A stretch of DNA of 64,000 nucleotides from Mantis religiosa (taxonomy: Eukaryota > Arthropoda > Insecta > Mantodea > Mantidae), in NCBI GenBank assembly GCA_030765055.1, contig CM060953.1:24555919-24619918 (forward strand), in the 5' to 3' direction. Under the pieces are notes generated by a model. It was not told where the DNA came from, made no database searches, and saw only the letters and a list, made by a program, of their open reading frames with translations. The translations under genes and the position numbers were made by a program. Every line of letters starts with the position of its first letter. Positions within the stretch are counted from its first letter, which is position 1. Positions 34,490 through 46,934 of the stretch are shown here, in pieces.

Positions 34490-34990
34490 ATAACGGGAAC
34501 TCCTAAGCAAATTCAAGCCTTGTTCTGAACATATATGTGCTGAAAAGTAATCTTGATAAGGGGACATGCAATGAACCTAATAAATTCTGGGTATTCACAG
34601 AAATACAGTAAGAAAAATTGTGATGAAAGGAGCATCAAAGACACCAATCAAGTGTGAAAACAAAAGGAAACGTTTCTCTAACGTTTCGATAATTTCACAT
34701 GCGATTTAATTCGCCGAGAAATTTATACATTCTATGCAAAAGGGAGAACGACCTACTTAGATGAATTGGTTGTACATTTGCAAGAAATTTGTTATTTTCC
34801 TTATGGGCGCTGAGGAGCTGGGTTTCAAATTCTGCACTTTGAATAAGATAAGGGTTATTATGGAATCCAGTAGACTTGTAGCTTGGCGATATATATGGCA
34901 GAATTAAGGAAGTTTCGCAGTAATGGACGTAAGATAATTTTAGACGAAACCTCGTACGATACCCATGACGTATTGAGAAAGATGGCAACC
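34490..34990 (+). pseudogene. DDE transposase pseudogene (DET motif family)
   Basis: Pieces in family order across frames. A helix-turn-helix-like TVRKIVMKGASKTPIKC with a basic NKRKR stretch comes first (about 34605-34675). Next is RREIYTFYAKGRTTYLDEL with VVHLQEICYFPYGR (about 34710-34808), followed by a damaged segment that should read like a second HTH with GF.F and RLVAWR (about 34810-34895). The last piece is ELRKFRSNGRKIILDETSYD with THDV (about 34900-34965). The ILDET aspartate is the first catalytic residue of this IS630/Tc1-related DDE family as I know it from insect genomes. The second and third catalytic blocks are not found downstream. There are several stops and frameshifts. The long minus ORF 34695-35120 (141 codons) is a shadow of this fragment. 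Confidence 0.65.
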
Positions 34991-37433
34991 TCGCAGAAGG
35001 GACTGGGAGGAGGACCGGCGTTGTAAAACGATTATAAGGGTTCGTCAAAGGAAACGGCCGAACTGCACTCGCGTTGACTAGACAGACTTTACTCGCCATG
35101 GATGTGCGATAGGTTAGCATCTTTGTGTTGCGATTATTTTCCGATGCGCCTTCTAGCTTTGACAGGATGAACCAAGTCCAGCATGCACAAAAGTTAAATG
35201 AGAGAACAATAAACTGTCAAATTCTTCCTGTCTATAAGGTTCATCTTTACAGAAACATACTTTCTCTGGGAACATGCCAACAAGAACTAATTTCACACAA
35301 ACCATATATTAATTAGAAGGTATGAAATTTTGTAACCAGCGCAAGTGCCTAACAATCTACTTCGGAAAGGGTATATCATAATAACATCAAGTATCTACTT
35401 ACACATTGTTCCAAATTACGGAGAGATGCGTATTTTTACTGCGCCGAGAGTTATTTTACACTGTTTTTAGTACTATCTTTGGCAACCTACAGATGTGCAA
35501 GAGATCAGTAAATGAATTGCTAGTTGAAATTGAAAGCTTTATGTTTTTATTAAAGCGACTGGACATTACACTGGGGAGAGTTTGTTGCTGGTGGCCGCTA
35601 ACTCTGCCTGTTATTACCCGGTCACGCTCCATCGGACAAACAGTCTACGTGTACACATTTCTCTACTGTTCAACTTAACGCGACACAAAAGAACTTTTCT
35701 ATTAACTTTTTGTTAAGTTGGCAAGCTTCTCGCCATCCAGCCATTTCCCAGATCTTTTGTGTTTGTTTGCTCTGTTTTTGCCTCCTTTACGGAAAAACCA
35801 GCGTAGATTACAGCTTGTTCTTCTGCCGTCGTCAGAACAAGAATTAACAGGTTTCGCAAGTCAACAACACAGAAGTGTGCTTCTATCTCAACGTACCTGG
35901 GCTGTGAATCAAGCTCAACCGATATAAAGAAAAACTTTTTCAAAAACACGCAGTTCGTTCTATGCGTTTTTCTTCACATTTCGTTTCACAAGCTCTCAAA
36001 TTGTTCTCTAAATGTTACATAGGATGTTAAATGTGCTAACATTTTCATACCTCAAGATAGTGTAGATTTCCACAGTTTCAATAATAAAGGAGCGGTATGA
36101 TTACTGCAATATGAGCGTGCAACAGAAATAGTTCCGTTTATGTGAACCTGGAACTACAGAAACTTCAAGTTGCCATTACGTGTGTTTCATTGTTTAAACT
36201 GCCATTTCTTTCCCATTTTCCCTTTCTTACTTTAATTGTACTACAGGTTAAACAGTAAGTGCAGTGTCATACAAGATCTGGGTGCACTTTAGACACACTG
36301 CAATAACACCGTAGTTCTCATAATAGGCTGTCTGCTAGATTGTACACTGATAAGTGGCGCAAATATCAGTGCAGAATCTGTGACGGATCGTCTGAGGCGG
36401 CACTAATACCAAGGACATCCTGTGACAGTCTTATCAGACGAATGGGTCAGCAGGTTGTTGTACATCATAATTCCCGAAACGTCCTTTAGGCATGATAAAA
36501 GCGGCGAGCGATCTCATATCAACTGAAGCAGGGGAAGTTCTTAGTTGGTTCCAGACGAACCACGGAACGTTAGTCAGTCATCCGTAAAAATCTGCTTTAA
36601 CTTGGAAACAGAGGTGCCAACTGCAGGTTGCTTGCCGCTCATGAAATAATAGTTGATAATCGGCCGAACGTAATTCGTAAACAAACCAAGGAGCGCCTAT
36701 CAAACATAGGATTAAAATTTAGAAAGTCGCTCTGGCATACGAGAAATAATACGATCAACAAGGAACGTCCCAAGTGAGATATAGCAGCACTTCAATCTAC
36801 ACGTATGCAGAGAACCAATGCACCCACCTGAAGGTTGGTTGTAGCTTACACTGCAAATTCTGGCGTCAGACTGGCACACTGAGGAATATCGGCAACCAAT
36901 AATTGGATTTGAACCGCGGACTACCCAAATAGGAACGTTGAACGTTATCGCAGAACCATCTCATTCAGAGATTGTGTGCTGACCTGCTGGTTGATGCACA
37001 TAGTAACGAAGTTCGATCCCGAAGCAGTTATAGTATATAGATCTTTGAATTCTTTTTGAATTAACTTATGCTTAAATTGATGTTCGATGCAGTGTCTGAC
37101 AGGTCTAGTACGAAGAACGAGTTTAGCGGCATGCATGATCAGGCCTGAAGCTGACAGATCTGTAATGATCGATGGCATTTTTGTATGACAATCAGCTTTG
37201 GAAAAGGCCAATGCCGGCGTTCCCATTGTCATCCTTGACGAAGGTGGTTTTTCAGTTAAACCAAATATGCACAAGCAAGGAAGTGAGCTTGAACGTTTAG
37301 TGGACAACATACATGTACAACTAGGGATTCGGTACTGATAAACTACTGGATGACATCGTCAAAATAATAGCAATTTTAAAAAAATAAACTGCAATTTCCG
37401 ACTTAAAATTTATTTACGTTCCCCCCCCCCCCT
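34991..37433. other. No gene recognised
   Basis: Includes a 121-codon minus ORF (36945-37310) and 90-codon plus ORF (35406-35678) with no recognised domain. Around 36400-36900 a Tc1-like fragment was considered and not accepted. A C-rich run lies at 37423-37432. Confidence 0.4.
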
Positions 37434-37705
37434 TTTTTTCTCCTTGTTCCATTTATACCCCGCCTTTAACTGCTGTAGTCATTTCGGCGGCCGTTCTCCT
37501 TTGGAACATACTGAAGGTGTTAACTCGTTATCTTCGGTTTTTAATCGTTAGATCACGCACACATTCACAATTTCATACTTCCAGACTCTGGAGAAAATGG
37601 GAAATTATCTTGGTGGAGAAAAATCCCCACCTCCACCGCCGGGAATCAAACCCGGGACCCCTAGCATGGCAGGCAGGTGCTCTACCGACTGAGCTAGGGG
37701 ACCAG
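37434..37705 (-). repeat. SINE family 2, best-preserved copy
   Basis: Minus-oriented. The tRNA-like head is nearly complete: A box (complement of 37680-37696, TAGCTCAGTCGGTAGAG), anticodon-loop-like CTGCCAT in CCTGCCTGCCATGC, and B box (complement of 37641-37653, GGGTTTGATTCCC). The body follows with GGGGATTTTTCTCCACCAAG, GTCTGGAAGTATG, GATCTAACGATTAAAA, GGAGAACGGCCGCCG and the 3' end GCGGGGTATAAATGGAACAAG, about 270 bp in all. The acceptor stem does not close, so it is not a tRNA gene. The loop reads GCC, as in glycine tRNA, while the D arm looks more like other tRNAs. The plus ORF 37517-37864 is a shadow. Confidence 0.92.
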
Positions 37706-37998
37706 TCTGTTTTATTTTATTTGACTCATTTTCTTAAAAACGTTGTGAACAAAAGCTATCGCATAAAATGCCTTCTACTCATACATTGGTGTGCAAGGCA
37801 TCCTAACACCGCGAAAATATATACAACTCATTATGTCTCGTGCTCTGTAAATTTAAAATCATAGTTATTAACGTCGCCCATAACCCAACCTACGTGTTCA
37901 GCGCTATTATGTTGCCACGTCTAATTTTCGGAAACATTTTAAACGATTGTAACAGTACCATTGCCATCAACTGGAAACGAGCGTCTAAATTTTAAGGA
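37706..37998. other. Short spacer, nothing recognised
   Basis: No ORF of note and no repeat. Confidence 0.45.
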
Positions 37999-38220
37999 CC
38001 CGCCTCGGTAGCGTGTCTGCCTCACGTTGAAGAGGTCCTGAGTTCGAATCTTGGTCAGGGTGAATTACCTGGATAAGGTTTTTCCAAGATTTTCCATTAT
38101 CCTGAACGACGAATTTCGGATAACTATAAGCTCTATGGACCCTGTGCTTATTTGAGCATCATTTCACCCATTCCATTCATCGTCCGATATGACAACGTTG
38201 GAGGACGTAAATTACAAAAT
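37999..38220 (+). repeat. SINE family 1, copy d
   Basis: Plus-oriented head CGCCTCGGTAGC joined directly to GTGTCTGCCTCACG, so about 12 bp including most of the A box are missing. B box GAGTTCGAATCTTGG at 38040-38054, body, 3' signature CATCGTCCGATATGAC, then GGAGGACGTAAATTAC. It runs straight into the (AAT)n tract, which serves as its 3' tail. Confidence 0.92.
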
Positions 38221-38221
38221 A

Positions 38222-38290
<69 letters not shown>
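38221..38290. repeat. (AAT)n microsatellite forming the SINE 1 tail
   Basis: Uninterrupted AAT triplets, about 23 units, directly after the SINE 3' end. Confidence 0.97.
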
Positions 38291-38374
38291 TTACAAAAAT
38301 AAGGCCGCATGTTTATTGATTATGGTCCAAAAATTTGGCATGTACAACAAACGGTTTTTATACATTACCCACAT

Positions 38375-38376
<2 letters not shown>

Positions 38377-38437
<61 letters not shown>
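38377..38437. repeat. (AG)n microsatellite
   Basis: About 30 pure AG dinucleotides. The Arg-Glu repeat in ORF 38309-38506 is an artefact of it. Confidence 0.97.
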
Positions 38438-38440
<3 letters not shown>

Positions 38441-39794
38441 ACCGTATGTGAACCGCATCATAACAAAGCGAAGCTTTTGAACAGGTATTTTCAGAAGACA
38501 AAGTAAATATTTATTCAGATCTTATCAACAAGAAAGTGTGTTATCAGCAGATATATAATCAAAACCAGTCAGAATTCTTAGCTAAAGCTTTAACACTTTG
38601 AACAAAAACACTCCATATTTGACTCATACATCCATTCTAATTCGGTTACTGTATTAAATGATAAATGCTAAGATAAGAATTTTTTTACTATAATTGGACA
38701 TGTTTAGCCTTTCGTCTAAATTCTCAGTAACCGATTTTTGCCTTAAACCCAGGACTTGCTGAAATGACCTAACTGCACTTCCGAGCAACGTCTGGGAGTT
38801 TATCATATCGTCCAAAATAAACCCGAGTTGTAGATGACATCCACACGAGCTGCTGGAAAAGTAGCCTGGCATTCTGGAGATGTGATTGAGTCACAGCAAA
38901 GCACGAATATGGTCTGGGACAAGACTGGTGAAACTTCGTAATTTCGACATTATTGTGTGTAGTGAAAATACTTTTTAATGCACTTCTTGTATCAAGCTGA
39001 AGTCAACTTATTTTAATAAGGAATTAAACGATTAACATGTATATTTTCATTTGTAAAATGAATTAAAAATAAACTAAAAACCATTTAGTTGAAATACACT
39101 TTAATTCCTAAAATACACTTTAAAGTTAAAATTACATAGGTCCAAAGTGTCAAAATCTATGTAATAGGTCCCTTGAACCCATACTTGCTATTGTCACTGA
39201 ATTGGTAGGTGACATACAACTCCCTGTGTCCAAAAACAATGCACTGCTCAGTAAAATAGCTTATAGTATACAGAAAACCCAGAGCAGATTGGATTTCTGA
39301 TTTAGTGATAGCCCTAGTTAAAAGTAGCGGTAACCTGTGCAAGTGCTGAAATATGATGGCTGAACAAGCGTCTCAATCACGTAAGCGCCGTCAAATGTCA
39401 AAATTGCTATCTATATATCCTAAAGCGAAAATTCTAAAACGTGAGCTTTGCTTCATTCGTCCATTTCCTCTTTTTAGGAAAAGAAAGATGTGCAAAATAG
39501 CGGTGTATTATGAGCGCACATGCTTCACGACCGAGAAATCCCTATGAACTTAAAAACATTGTAATGATATTCTGAACAATTGCTGCATTTCCTGTTACTC
39601 AAACCCAACAATTGCTGCACGTCCCTTTCCTTGCCCCCCCTTTTATAAACACTTGTCTTTTCACATTTACGTTCCTCAAAGAACGCTACAGTAAAATTAG
39701 GGGTTTGATCTGAACTACAGATCTATCAGATCTATGGATCTGAGTGCATTTGCTTCAGTGGGCTCAAAAGACTAACATTGCCCAGATTAATAAG
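38438..39794. other. No gene recognised
   Basis: Short ORFs only. A small direct repeat with CAATTGCTGCA occurs near 39578 and 39609. Confidence 0.45.
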
Positions 39795-39796
39795 TA

Positions 39797-40682
39797 CGAG
39801 GGCTGATCAATAAATAATGATCATAATTTTTCGCACTAAAATTTAATCTTATTATATTCTGCTAGGTTTTTGTGAAACAAACACGCCGTAGTAGTTTCAT
39901 TGTTGGTACTCCTGGTTCCCGCCTGTGACAACCGGGCAAGTTCACACATGTTCAGTATCGCCTACCGCTGCAATGAAGGTAACATGCAGTTAAAGTTGAT
40001 GTTAGAGTAAGATCCGGAGTTTCTTTCAAAGGTAATCACTGCTGATGAAACTTGGCTACATCATTTTGATCCTGAGAGCAAAACGCAAAGCTCAGTGTGG
40101 AAATCTCCATCACCAACCCCCCAAAAAAGCAAAACTGGTTGCTTCTGCTGGGAAAGTTATGGTCATCCCATTCTTTGATATCCATGGAATGGTTTATCAG
40201 CATGTTGAACCTGCACACATATCAGTAACTGGACAATGTTACAGGGATGTCCTGAAAACATTGCAAGTCCATATCAGGCGCAAAACACCACATTTCCGTG
40301 AAGCAGGCCGAAACCTGCACTACGATAATGCGCGGTTCCATATTGCCAATGTTCTTACTAAATATCTTGCAAAAATCATCGTGAAGTGCATCTCTCACCC
40401 ACCCTATAGTCCGGATTTAGCCCCATATGACTTTCTACTCCGCAACTTAAAGAAACGCCTTCGTGGGAGGCATTATCCATTATCAAAAGCAGTGGTTGAG
40501 GCGATTTTGAAGGATCTCTCAAAAAATGGTTTCCAGCATGTCTTTCAGCACTGGCAGAAACGCTGGGACAAGTACATCGCATTTAGGGGAGACTATATTG
40601 AGAAGGACCATCAAAATTATGAGGATGAGTAAAGGTACGTTGTCAAAAAAAATTGTGATCATTCTTTATTGAACAGCTCTCG
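39797..40682 (+). mobile_element. mariner element copy 2, internally deleted (886 bp)
   Basis: Same family as 27301-28196: ends CGAGGGCTGATCAATAAAT and its near complement ending at 40682, with TA duplications at 39795-39796 and 40683-40684. The leader to the start codon is shared with copy 1, apart from a short deletion near 39828. Here the 5' part of the transposase is deleted rather than the middle. Non-autonomous. Confidence 0.95.
39974..40632 (+). pseudogene. mariner transposase lacking the DNA-binding region, copy 2
   Basis: The start ATGAAGGTAACATGCAG (39974-39990) corresponds to the copy 1 start. The reading then jumps to the region before the catalytic core (DPEFLSKVITADETWLHHFD, first aspartate codon at 40044). 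A frameshift near the C/A-rich run at about 40120-40135 moves translation into the frame of ORF 40045-40632. That frame holds VMVIPFFDIHGMVYQHVEPA, YDNARFHIANV and PPYSPDLAPYDF, with the last two aspartates 34 residues apart. So all three catalytic aspartates survive in the DNA but in two frames, and the HTH part present in copy 1 is gone. It ends at 40632. Confidence 0.9.
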
Positions 40683-40684
40683 TA

Positions 40685-41029
40685 ATATTGAAATTCCAAA
40701 ATAAGTTTGCTTGGAATTTAGCTGTTCAGTTAGAACAAAATAACTCGGGCCACATTTATTACTCTCTTAGGTAGATTAAAGATATAACGAAGACAATAAA
40801 ACAGCAAGGCAGTGGAGGTGGAGGCAGTCCTCGGTCGTTCATACAGGTTTGCATAGGTTCGATGCTTTCGTTGGCCTCGGTATAGGTACGTCATTTCTCA
40901 AATAGGGCGTCATACATGACCGTTCTCTGTGGCCGTGTAAGTGCATCCGGGAAGAATCTGTGCACAAAGCATATACACCAACGTAATCTCATTCAACAGG
41001 CAAACATTTGAACAGTTAACTTTATCTGG
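40685..41029. other. No gene recognised
   Basis: No ORF or repeat recognised. Confidence 0.45.
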
Positions 41030-41155
41030 AGGTGAAATTACCACAAAGGGAAATAAGTACCCCGGCCATTTTAAGGTTAAGTCAACTTATTAACGAGAAA
41101 CTCGAACTCATGGCCTCCCGAATGGGACAAAAAACTACCACTTGAGCATTTTATT
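41030..41155 (-). repeat. tRNA-derived SINE relic, unassigned family
   Basis: On the minus strand, A-box-like GCTCAAGTGGTAG is followed about 35 bp later by B-box-like TGAGTTCGAGTTTC (plus about 41097-41110). A body with AACCTTAAAATGGCCGGGG and TTTCCCTTTGTGG comes next. The layout fits a SINE. No second copy occurs in the window. Confidence 0.45.
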
Positions 41156-42539
41156 TCGATAAAATGAATACGAAAAATATTTAATAGTCAAACATGAAAC
41201 GTGTGTTTCTCATAAGGAAGCCACGGCACTCTGGCAAGTTGCGTATCTTTGGAATAATCAACCTACCAGCTTCTGGTTGCAGCAAAGAATCGAAATGACG
41301 TGATTAATTATTTTATGTATCTTAATCACTTTATAGTGAAGTATTTCATTCGGGTAGCATACAACTAAGAATCAAATTTATGATATGCTTTTCAATTTAA
41401 TTTGCTAATAGAAAAGTAAAGAAGCTTTATTCATCGACAGCCATTTACAGTGTGGTTTCGAAATAAGATTACAATAAGGTACTGCAACAAAAATATAATC
41501 CGACATATACATATATCTGAGGGAATTATCCTAAGCATCTCGACGAATGCAACATACGTTCCATAATAAGAAATAACAAGGTCAGAATGGTTGTCCTTTT
41601 TAATCACTGATCAGTGATCGTTCTCACGTCAAAACATGAAGACGACGTCCAATAGACAAAAGATAACGCGTCCCCATGAACACAGGTTGGGGTGCATGCA
41701 CAAAATGACTAACTCGATGCATATTCACAATAGGTTATGGAATTCCAGTGGTTGGTAGAAGTAACATTGGCACAAAAGTCAAAGATGCTAGCCGCGGCAT
41801 AGGATTTTCCATCTTAGTCAACACATACGGCGAATGAGACAACGATGTATTTCTATTTGCTGAACCGTACCCAAACTTAAGTAGCTTGTACTTTTGCACG
41901 GCAGTGACCCACTTGCAACTTCGTGACGAATGTGCATTAATTAAATTAACATTATCCTACTTGGGCTTGTACATGCTTTTCACTTAGCTATCAAGATGTT
42001 ATATTGCGCCGACCACAGATATCGGTCGGTAGTTTCGGTGCTTCCACTTCCTTCGCCAATCTAATTGCCGTAATTACCATGGCCGACATGGCCCAGCAAA
42101 GATGCTGCAACCGCAAGTAAAACAATGAAGTTCTTCACATACACAGCTCTTACGTCAATGGACGAAGTCTCCCAAAGAACAAAGGATTTCATTCATACCA
42201 TTCTGGTTTGTGGCGAGGCTTACCAAGAATCACTGTCAAATTGTTCAACTGCGGTAGAAGCATCTGGGTTTAACTGTGGAACACTTTTGAGTACTATAAG
42301 CCAAAATTCAAACAGGGTCAAAAGTATAAGAAACAATACAGCACCACTTCAACTCCATATATGATGTCTATGCGACTATCAGTAGAGCCCAGATTTGTAC
42401 ACATAAATAGCACAAAGAAGATGTACCCATTTGATTTTTTCTGATCACTCTTGTTCAAATTGCATTTAAAAAAGTTTATTTTCTATATACTTCAATTACT
42501 CAAGGCTTTTGCAGAAAACATGTTATAACATACTTCCAC
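41156..42539. other. No gene recognised
   Basis: Short ORFs only (42125-42364 plus, 79 codons, unrecognised). Confidence 0.45.
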
Positions 42540-43093
42540 GTGGATATGAGAACACGTAGGCTTAATTCATAATCTAATCTTTACTCAGCTGGTCGCTATG
42601 TGATGACCGACAAGTCATTCCCTTTCTATCACCAGAAAGGAAAGAAAATTAAAACAACTTATTATTTGAGAAAAGCATAATCACTAACAAGTTCAAATGA
42701 ATAAAAATTATCTCCAAATGGTTAACTATATAAAAATGACTTAACGAAATACACATTTTTACGAAAACAAAGTTATGTCTGCCTCTTATGGTTTACCAGT
42801 TAGGCAAAAGAATGATGAGGACTTCTCAGGATATTCCCAGACACTTAAGATTACATTTAATTTGTGATGAAAATATCTTAAACATAATTATTTCTTAAAC
42901 GTCGTTAAAATCAATTTAGAGAAAACAAAAAATTTCGAAAAAGAAACTTTCACGTAAAGATAGTCTGGATATTTTATATTATCTTTCCAGTAGCATCATT
43001 GGAGGATGCTGAACTTAAATACTCCATCAGATTTGGTATTTAAGAGACTTGGTTTCCAAGTGATGCTATTCAGTCCCTCACGCACGCACACAC

Positions 43094-43168
<75 letters not shown>

Positions 43169-43200
43169 CCTTTTCCTAAAATTGCTTTGTATTTGGTTTC
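42540..43200. repeat. Diverged repeat, copy A of a colinear pair
   Basis: Four anchors recur in the same order and at nearly constant distance in 46935-47480. They are AGCTGGTCGCTATGTGA (42587 and 46987), GGACTTC..AGG.TATTCCCA (42819 and 47228), CTGAACTTAAAT (about 43008 and 47368) and AACCTTTTCCTAAAA (43167 and 47450). Between anchors similarity is patchy. A (GA)n tract is inserted in this copy only. The nature of the parent, whether old transposon, duplicated intron or gene relic, is unknown. Confidence 0.55.
43097..43165. repeat. (GA)n microsatellite
   Basis: About 34 GA dinucleotides preceded by a short CA/CG-alternating stretch. Confidence 0.97.
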
Positions 43201-46200
43201 AGGATTGTTTCTGGCTTAAACTGTACAACATACAGCAAAAACGAAATTTGCAGGAGATGGCAGAGAAAGGAACTGGAGTGATGAAATAAGAGATTGTACT
43301 AATTTTAATCTATGGGATTAGTTGAAGTAGTTCATACAATGTCTTGAATGATTATTACAGTCCAAAACACGATGTTGTCAACCATATCGTTGCGAAAGTG
43401 AGAATAAGTTTGCAACATCGGTTTGGACTACTGCATATGGACTGCCATCCTAGAAAGTTTATTGCATTTAGTTGAAAGCAATCACATTTATACCAAGTTA
43501 TTGTACAATAAGGATATTTGCAATCGTTACACTATTGAATTTTCAAACGCGATAAGAATTAACTGATTCCTTCTTTGAAGTTACTTTAAATTCTTAGTCA
43601 AAATGTTAATTTCGTAAGGATAATTTCAATAATGAGAGGAATGTCATGGACAAAACTGTAAAACGCAGCAATAATAGAATAATAGCTGAACAAATTTAAA
43701 CAAAGAAAAGTAATACTTCATATGAACAATTTCAGATAGAAGAAAAAGGAATTTAAACATTACATTTATGAATGCTTGTGTTCGCTTGGATCGCGAGAGA
43801 GGAAATTAAGTTTGCCAACAGTAGCTTCGATCCTTTTGTTTAGCAGTTGAACCATAAACGGATTTAATTAAATGCAGTCACTTGGTGGGGACAATGGAGA
43901 ACTCCTCCCATTTTGGTTTAGGACACTTGTGGAGATGAATAGCTCCACGACCCCCTAGAGACTTAGCGTGTCTCTAAAGGATCTTTGTGAGCCGATGTCA
44001 TTTGGGTTGCACGACCAGTTGTTACTGTCCTGTCCTCAAATGGCAGGAGCTTTGTCTGCATACTATACGCCTGAGTCGTCTTTCACATTTACCTCAAACC
44101 TGTCAAAACAACAGTTCCCCGTAATAGAAGATTCTGCCATTATAAATGGTATACTTACTCAGGTAAACGTTTGGTACTTATCTGACGTTCCGTGGGCGAA
44201 CCGAAGATATGTAGCTTTACCAAAAAGTGCTTTCTTATCGCATTTTCTTTCTAAACATGCATTTCAACATGGAATTTTTTAACCGAGTACAATATTTCAT
44301 CTACCGGTACAGTGATTTATATAAGAAGTGGTCTCGTAGATCACAGAGTTTAGATAGCTTTCAGCCAGTATTAGTTCTGCTGAAAAACAATTCAGGGAGA
44401 TAAAAAAAAAACTTTGAATGGTGTTTGATGAGACAAAGAGGTAGTTCGGATATCACTTAATGGGAAGTTTCACTACGACTGCTATACAAAGAAAGGCTAA
44501 ACCAACTCCAGCTACAAGAAGCTGGGTTTGGAGCTTGTTTATTGTAATCTTTCCCTACCCTCCTCAGAGTAAGTAAAGTATTTATGTGGTACCTTATTTT
44601 TATTAAGGTGTACTTCATGTTAGAAATGAACAAAACTCATTTTTCAAGACCCTTCAAACCAGCAAAATGTTTCTCGTCAAAGCCCCTCCGCCCCCAATGT
44701 AAACATTCATGATAAAGACGACTATTTGGTATCACGATTTGTCCGGCGAGATTGCCAAAAGCGAAGCATTACAAATTTGTTAAATGATTACAGAAGTGCG
44801 TTGCCCGAGGTAAATGCAATTGGTCTGCAATCTTACTTGCCTCCCCTCCGAAACAGCTAAATCACAAGATGTTAAATGTATTACCAGATAATGGGAAAAC
44901 AGTAGTGTACTTTACGTCAGTGATAGGAAACATCGCACATAACCCTGAGGGCCTGTCCCTTTTGTCAGTAAAGGCAATTGTGATATTAATGTATGTTTAT
45001 ATTTACTTCAAAATTTTTGGCAGCGTTATAAATGTTTTGAGGCAAATCTTGACAATTTACTATGCACAGGAATTAATTTTAAAGTTAGAAGTAATATTGA
45101 GAAATAGTTCATACAGAGCCATAGACTACTAGATCAAGTTTAGATACAGCTGCTTCATTATACACAGGGCTAAAACGTTCCAAAACCGGATTGGCCTAGG
45201 AGCGCTTGTCTGTTATACTCGGAAGATAAATTAAATCACCCTTGCTGGCAGGTTTGCTCATCGGGAACACAACGTACAACTGCACCTGTTGTCTTCGGCA
45301 TAATTAATTCCCATCCCAGTGGCGTACTGCATAGGTCTGATGGCAAAACAATGATTCACATCACGGCTTATAAATAACCATGACCGTCTACTCAGAAGGA
45401 AGTGCATCCTTCCAGTTCAGAGAATATATTTACCCTCCTTCCTGTCGACATCAAATTTAGACAACACGCGATCCTAGTAGCACAAACATAAGGCACCACT
45501 GCAGTGGCGAGATAATTCTCTACTCCTTTACCATCAAGTATTATTTATATTTTACTTCCTCTACCACGTATCTGCAGACATATGGAAGATATTCTACCCA
45601 AAAATGAGACCACCGAAAATACCAGTTTTGAGGCCCTCATGAAGCCTAAAATGTTTGAATAGATGCTGTGTAATGTATGGGAAAGAACAGCAAAATACAA
45701 AATCGAAATAACCGATACCTACGTATCACGTATTTAGTTAACGCATTCCAAAGAACGACGCGAATATGTCCAAGAAAATTCATCGCTCCAAATTACCGTT
45801 TCGACTTTCTCAAAAACACCCGTGAAGAATAAAATCTCACATTTTAAAGAGATTTACCTGAAAAGTAAAGTGCCTAAGTTGAACTTTCTGGGAGTAATCG
45901 ATGAAATGTTGAACTGATTAACCATTACCCAAAAACGCACAACAAAAATTGTAGATATCTTAAAAACACTTGATTTATTGGAAATACATTTGCTATGGCA
46001 ATAGCTATTCCCGAGATATACCTTTATATTGGTTTGACTTGTCAGATCAGTCGCTATTTAGATGTCCCTCGATGTCGTGGAAAGTGCTAAGAAAGTTCTT
46101 ATAACATCGTTTGTCTGCAGAGGAGTGTGCCGGTCAACATTAAACAGACAAGTACCCATTTCTAGAAGCTACATAAGCATATAGCGATAAATGGAAAGTA

Positions 46201-46934
46201 ATGCAGTGTTTTACACACTCAAAACAGAATCCAACTAAAAAGGGAGGACAGAGAAAACAGCACAAGAATGCACGAGTGGTCAAGAGAAAGCCCTTAGGGA
46301 GTCTGGTGGACAGCGTGGGATATGAACTTTGCAATGTGCAGCTCTTAAAACAGGAGAAAGTGCATCTCAAGTGCACCTACCTCACTGTTGTCACTCTTAG
46401 CTTCCGAACACACTATTCACCAATATTCCCTCCGCTCTAATGATGATTCTAGAAGAATATAGATAACGCTAACGGTACCAAGATTTACTTTGTGAGAAAT
46501 CACGTTGCTCTACCACGTACGAGAAGTTAAAAGTATTACAAAGAACAATTTATATTTTTGAAGATTGTAAATTATATAATTGTAGAAATATGTATAGGAA
46601 ATACTGCGCATGCATACGGTGGTTACAAATTTCTCTTACCATTAAAACTATTAGCAAGCGTTTCAAGCATAGCTTATCTTCTGGGATGAGGGTTATAGTT
46701 GTCTACTCCATTGTGTGGTGAAATTAATAGAACTATATCTCATCCTTAATATTTATTACCCAATTAGAACTTTGAATATTTGACCAAATTTGTTGTGCCA
46801 TCTAACAAAAAATCAAATGTTTTTCTCGCACGACCTTCTTTAACCATTCTTCAATTCATACAAAAACATTATCTTCAACGTAATCCACTGAATTCAGATA
46901 TATTAGTAGAAATTGTTTATTACACATCTTCTTG
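43201..46934. other. No gene recognised; several 80-104-codon ORFs
   Basis: 43968-44282 plus (104 codons), 44869-45132 plus (87 codons) and the overlapping 46201-46440 plus and 46140-46376 minus have no recognised domain. Some could be exon parts but no splice-consistent model emerged. Confidence 0.35.

Noticed and set aside
34695..35120. 141-codon minus ORF as a gene
   Set aside because: It is antisense to the DDE transposase fragment, whose plus-strand motifs are in the expected order.
36340..36830. Tc1-like transposase remnant
   Set aside because: Some residue runs in two frames vaguely recall the region before the first catalytic aspartate, but no DDE or HTH motif could be placed in order.
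37625..37705. Genuine tRNA gene
   Set aside because: The acceptor stem does not pair and the sequence continues into the SINE 2 body present in other copies.
38309..38506. ORF with an Arg-Glu repeat
   Set aside because: Produced by the (AG)n microsatellite.
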